A stretch of DNA of 8,079 nucleotides from an uncultured Oscillospiraceae bacterium (GTDB taxonomy: Bacteria > Bacillota > Clostridia > Oscillospirales > Acutalibacteraceae), in contig USHL01000056.1 of the NCBI GenBank assembly GCA_900554525.1, forward strand, positions 1-8,079, given 5' to 3'. The notes under the pieces are model-generated. The model was not told the DNA's origin, searched no databases, and was given only the letters and a program-made list of their open reading frames with translations. Below, piece by piece: positions 5,120 to 8,079 of the stretch; position 1 is the first letter of the stretch, and each line of letters begins with the position of its first letter. The position numbers and the translations under genes were made by a program.

Positions 5120-7159
5120 ATGGATAAGTATGTAGGAAAACGTCTTGACGGCAGATATGAAATTCAGGAGATCATAGGCGTCGGCGGGATGGCGGTTGTT
5201 TACAAAGCGTATGACAATCAGGAAAACCGGATAGTGGCTATTAAAATCCTGAAAGAGGAATTTGTTTCCAACGAGGAATTCCTGCGCCGCTTTAAAAATG
5301 AATCCAAGGCTATTGCGATGCTTTCACATCCGAATATTGTCAGGGTGTTCGACGTCAGCTTCGGCGACCTCATTCAATATATCGTTATGGAATATATTGA
5401 GGGAATCACTTTGAAGGAGTACATCGAACGGCAGGGCAGCCTTCGCTGGAAGGACGCGGTGCACTTCACGCTTCAGATACTGAAAGCCCTTCAGCATGCC
5501 CACGATAAGGGCATAATCCACCGTGATGTCAAGCCGCAGAATATAATGGTGCTGAGCGACGGAACTATCAAGGTGACCGATTTCGGTATTGCGCGGCTTG
5601 CACGTTCGGAACAGCGCACCATAACCGACAAGGCGATAGGCTCTGTGCATTATATCAGCCCCGAACAGGCGCGCGGCGAGCGCACGGACGAAAGGGCGGA
5701 CATTTATTCTGTCGGCGTTATGCTCTATGAAATGCTGACAGGCAAGCTGCCTTTTCAGGCGGAAAGCGCCGTCTCGGTGGCAATCATGCAGCTTCAGCGT
5801 GAGCCTCAGCTCCCGACCGAGATAAACGGTTCGATCCCGCTCGGGCTCGAGCAGATTACGATGCATGCTATGCAGAAGAACCCGGAGCGCCGCTATCAGT
5901 CGGCGGCCGAGATGCTTTACGATCTGAGTCAGTTCAGAAAAGACCCTTCACTGACATTTGATTATTCCTATTTTGTAGATGACGCGCCGACTAAATTTGT
6001 CGCTCCCGTCGACGATTACGATATGCCGCCGTCAGCTCCGGGCGATGAGGCGGAGGTCAAGGAAAAGAATAATATGATACCCATTCTTGCGGGTATTGCG
6101 GTGACGCTGGTCGTGGCAATAATAGTGCTTGCGGTGATGTTTATACCTAAGCTTTTCTCGGACACCGGCGAGGAAATAGAATGTCCGAAATTTATCGGCC
6201 AGAAATATGAGGATGTAAAGGATAACGAGGAGTATAAGGAAAACTTTGTCTTTGAGCCGGAATGGCAGGAAAACTCCGAATATGAATACGGATATATTTT
6301 TGAGCAGTCAAAGGCAGAGGGGCAGAAGCTTAAAAAGGGCGCTACCATAACCCTTACTATCAGTCTCGGGCAGACTACCAAAAAAGTGCCTGATGTATAT
6401 GGCAAAAGCGAGGCGGCGGCTGTTTCGGAGCTTAAGTCCAACGGCTTCCAGGTTAAGACCGCCGAAATACCGAGTGAGGACGTTGAAAAGGGAATGGTTG
6501 TAAGAACCGAGCCCGCACGTACTACCGTTGTCGCCGAGGGAGAGGAGATAACCGTTTATATCAGCTCCGGCAAAGAGGTGAAAAATGTCGACGTTCCGGA
6601 CGTTGTGGGAATGAAGCGCGCCGACGCCGAAAAAGCGATTACCGATAAGAACCTTGTGGTAAAAGTCGAGGAAACCAAAATAACGATGGAGGATAAATAT
6701 TATCCCGTAGGTTATGTGGTAAGGCAGGACCCGGATGACGGCCAAAAGCCGGAGGGATCGACAATAACCATTTATGTCAGCACAGGCGTAACCCTTGATA
6801 TAGAGATAGATATGCCGTCGGATCCGGATTATCCGCTGGAGGTCAGCACATGCTATGTTTCACTTTGGCAGGACGGCGTGATGGTAAAGGAAAGTCCGAA
6901 GCTGTCGGCGGACGAGGCAAGCAAGTATACCTTTGAAGGAATTTCATCGGATAAAGAAACTGCTGAATACACCGTGAAAATAAGGTCGGATGAAAGTACA
7001 GACAAGGAATCTAAAAATTATCTGAGAATAACGGTGGATTTCAAAACGGGAAGATATGATATAACACGTGAGTATACCGATTATACCGATTTGGTTCCAG
7101 AGGACAGCAGCAGTGATATTGACAGCAGTGACGATAATACAAGCAGCGACGGACAATAA
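5120..7159 (+). CDS. prkC: Membrane PASTA-domain Ser/Thr protein kinase (PrkC/PknB/Stk type)
   Basis: A 679-residue single-pass kinase that senses cell-wall muropeptides or lipid II outside the cell and phosphorylates cell-division, wall and translation proteins inside. The cytoplasmic kinase domain (about 13-273) is complete: Gly loop GVGGMAVV (20-27), Lys42 in VAIK, Glu61 in helix C, HRDVKPQN (134-141) with catalytic Asp136, DFG (154-156), and activation-loop threonines 167 and 169 before GSVHYISPEQ. An acidic juxtamembrane segment (about 277-318) contains APTKFV, a possible phosphothreonine site. One transmembrane helix spans about 319-343. Outside are three PASTA repeats (about 352-417, 421-485, 490-556), each ending in a strand such as ITVYISSG; the first is divergent. 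Beyond them lies a region predicted by eye to be beta-rich (557-650) and a Ser/Asp tail (661-679). A good site (AAAGGA, 5106-5111) precedes the ATG. No signal peptide is present or needed. Specificity cannot be read from sequence. Confidence 0.96.
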   Translation: MDKYVGKRLDGRYEIQEIIGVGGMAVVYKAYDNQENRIVAIKILKEEFVSNEEFLRRFKNESKAIAMLSHPNIVRVFDVSFGDLIQYIVMEYIEGITLKEYIERQGSLRWKDAVHFTLQILKALQHAHDKGIIHRDVKPQNIMVLSDGTIKVTDFGIARLARSEQRTITDKAIGSVHYISPEQARGERTDERADIYSVGVMLYEMLTGKLPFQAESAVSVAIMQLQREPQLPTEINGSIPLGLEQITMHAMQKNPERRYQSAAEMLYDLSQFRKDPSLTFDYSYFVDDAPTKFVAPVDDYDMPPSAPGDEAEVKEKNNMIPILAGIAVTLVVAIIVLAVMFIPKLFSDTGEEIECPKFIGQKYEDVKDNEEYKENFVFEPEWQENSEYEYGYIFEQSKAEGQKLKKGATITLTISLGQTTKKVPDVYGKSEAAAVSELKSNGFQVKTAEIPSEDVEKGMVVRTEPARTTVVAEGEEITVYISSGKEVKNVDVPDVVGMKRADAEKAITDKNLVVKVEETKITMEDKYYPVGYVVRQDPDDGQKPEGSTITIYVSTGVTLDIEIDMPSDPDYPLEVSTCYVSLWQDGVMVKESPKLSADEASKYTFEGISSDKETAEYTVKIRSDESTDKESKNYLRITVDFKTGRYDITREYTDYTDLVPEDSSSDIDSSDDNTSSDGQ

Positions 7160-7170
7160 AGCGGCGGATA

Positions 7171-8061
7171 ATGGACGGACTGATTGTAAAGGCAATTTCA
7201 GGGTTTTATTATGTCGCGTCAGGCGGCAGGGTATATGAATGTAAGGCAAGGGGAAGCTTCCGCAACAGCGGAGTTTCCCCTTTGGCCGGTGACAGGGCGG
7301 AGTTTGAGATAAGCGGTGACAGCGGCGTCGTAATCGGGATACTGCCGCGCAGAAATTCGCTTGGCAGGCCGCCGGTAGCCAATATAGACAAGCTTTTTAT
7401 TGTTTCGGCATATGAAAAACCCGCTCCTAACGCCTATCTTATCGACAAAATAACCGCCGTTGCGGAATATAACGGCATTGAACCGATAATCGTCTTCAAT
7501 AAATGCGATCTCGGCGGTTTTGAAGAATGGTGCGGCATTTACAGCCGCGCGGGCTTTAAGACCTTTGCGGTTTCGGCTGAGAGCGGCGAGGGCGTCGGCG
7601 AATTGAAGAATGAGCTTAAAAACTGCGTAAGTGCCTTTACGGGAAATTCGGGGGTAGGCAAATCAAGCATACTCAATTCACTGGGCATCGGGCTGGAGCT
7701 TACGACCGGCGATATAAGCGATAAGCTCGGACGCGGACGGCATACCACGCGGCATACAGAGCTTTTCCCGCTTCCGTTCGGCGGCTTTGTCGCCGACACG
7801 CCCGGTTTTTCCTCAATAGATTATGACGGTGCGGATTATGCCTTTAAGGAAAAGCTGGTTTATTGCTTTCCGGAATTTGTTAGCTTTTTAGGCGGCTGCC
7901 GGTTTGCCTCCTGCACTCATACGGGTGAGGCAGGGTGCGCCGTAAAAGAGGCTGTATGCCGCGGTGAAATCGAAGAAAGCCGCTATAACTCATATATCCA
8001 ATTATTCGCCGAATTAAAGGATTTAAGGCCTTGGACGGCAAATAAAAACAAAAAACAGTAA
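7171..8061 (+). CDS. rsgA: Ribosome small-subunit biogenesis GTPase RsgA
   Basis: A 296-residue circularly permuted GTPase (YjeQ/YloQ/CpgA family) that helps late maturation of the 30S subunit. The N-terminal OB-fold (about 1-65) carries SGFYYV, YECKARG and SPLAGDRAEFE. The G motifs come in permuted order: G4 NKCD (110-113), G5-like VSAESG (134-139), G1/P-loop GNSGVGKS (158-165), G2 threonines in GRGRHTTRH (187-195), and G3 DTPG (209-212). The C-terminal zinc finger has ligands Cys243, Cys248, His250 and Cys256 in the C-x4-C-x-H-x5-C spacing, followed by a helical tail. The length is close to the B. subtilis protein. The ATG at 7171 gives the family start (LIVKAISGFYYV); the upstream site is only GCGGCGG (7161-7167), so initiation may lean on coupling to prkC, 11 nt before. 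In B. subtilis this protein is a PrkC substrate, which fits the gene order. Confidence 0.97.
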   Translation: MDGLIVKAISGFYYVASGGRVYECKARGSFRNSGVSPLAGDRAEFEISGDSGVVIGILPRRNSLGRPPVANIDKLFIVSAYEKPAPNAYLIDKITAVAEYNGIEPIIVFNKCDLGGFEEWCGIYSRAGFKTFAVSAESGEGVGELKNELKNCVSAFTGNSGVGKSSILNSLGIGLELTTGDISDKLGRGRHTTRHTELFPLPFGGFVADTPGFSSIDYDGADYAFKEKLVYCFPEFVSFLGGCRFASCTHTGEAGCAVKEAVCRGEIEESRYNSYIQLFAELKDLRPWTANKNKKQ

Positions 8062-8079
8062 CATTTTGAGTTTCCCGCT

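Noticed and set aside
5324..5866. A 180-codon minus-strand open frame opposite the PrkC kinase domain
   Set aside because: The plus strand here encodes intact kinase motifs; the reverse product has no family features and no plausible ribosome binding context, so it is a shadow frame.
8062..8079. Terminator or start of the next gene (rpe is expected here from B. subtilis)
   Set aside because: Only 18 bases remain after rsgA; they show no hairpin and no start codon with a ribosome binding site.

Overview
The window is a stretch of bacterial chromosome with every gene on the + strand and tightly packed. It looks like a Firmicute of class Clostridia, probably an Oscillospiraceae/Ruminococcaceae-type gut or environmental anaerobe. 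Grounds for this are the conserved order priA-def-fmt-rsmB-rlmN-stp-prkC-rsgA, heavy use of ATA (Ile) and AGG/AGA (Arg) codons, purine-rich ribosome binding sites, TTG starts, and a PASTA-domain Ser/Thr kinase. The lineage is inferred from these traits, not from a database match.

Layout. Bases 1-406 are the 3' end of priA (replication-restart helicase). Then come def (418-858, peptide deformylase), a 53-residue two-helix membrane protein of unknown function overlapping def by 4 nt (855-1016), and a 100-nt AT-rich leader, which is the only sizeable gap. After the leader come fmt (1117-2058, Met-tRNA formyltransferase), rsmB (2051-3319, 16S rRNA m5C methyltransferase), rlmN (3337-4377, 23S rRNA/tRNA m2A methyltransferase), stp (4374-5099, PP2C phosphatase), prkC (5120-7159, membrane PASTA kinase) and rsgA (7171-8061, ribosome-assembly GTPase). 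Outside the fmt leader, gaps are at most 20 nt and three junctions overlap. I see no convincing internal terminator, so fmt through rsgA is probably co-transcribed, perhaps from further upstream.

How the genes work together. fmt and def open and close the N-formylmethionine cycle. rsmB, rlmN and rsgA modify or mature the ribosome. stp and prkC are the opposed phosphatase and kinase of a cell-wall-sensing Ser/Thr phosphorylation switch. The operon thus pairs translation and ribosome maturation with growth signalling, an arrangement known in Firmicutes, including Bacillus subtilis.

This is mainly a conserved housekeeping locus; I found no new defence system, mobile element, CRISPR array or RNA gene. 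The points worth a second look are the small membrane protein between def and fmt, a possible RNA fold that places the fmt Shine-Dalgarno in a bulge, the TTG starts of rlmN and stp, and the unusual extracellular end of PrkC (divergent first PASTA repeat, an extra domain after the PASTA repeats, and a Ser/Asp tail).
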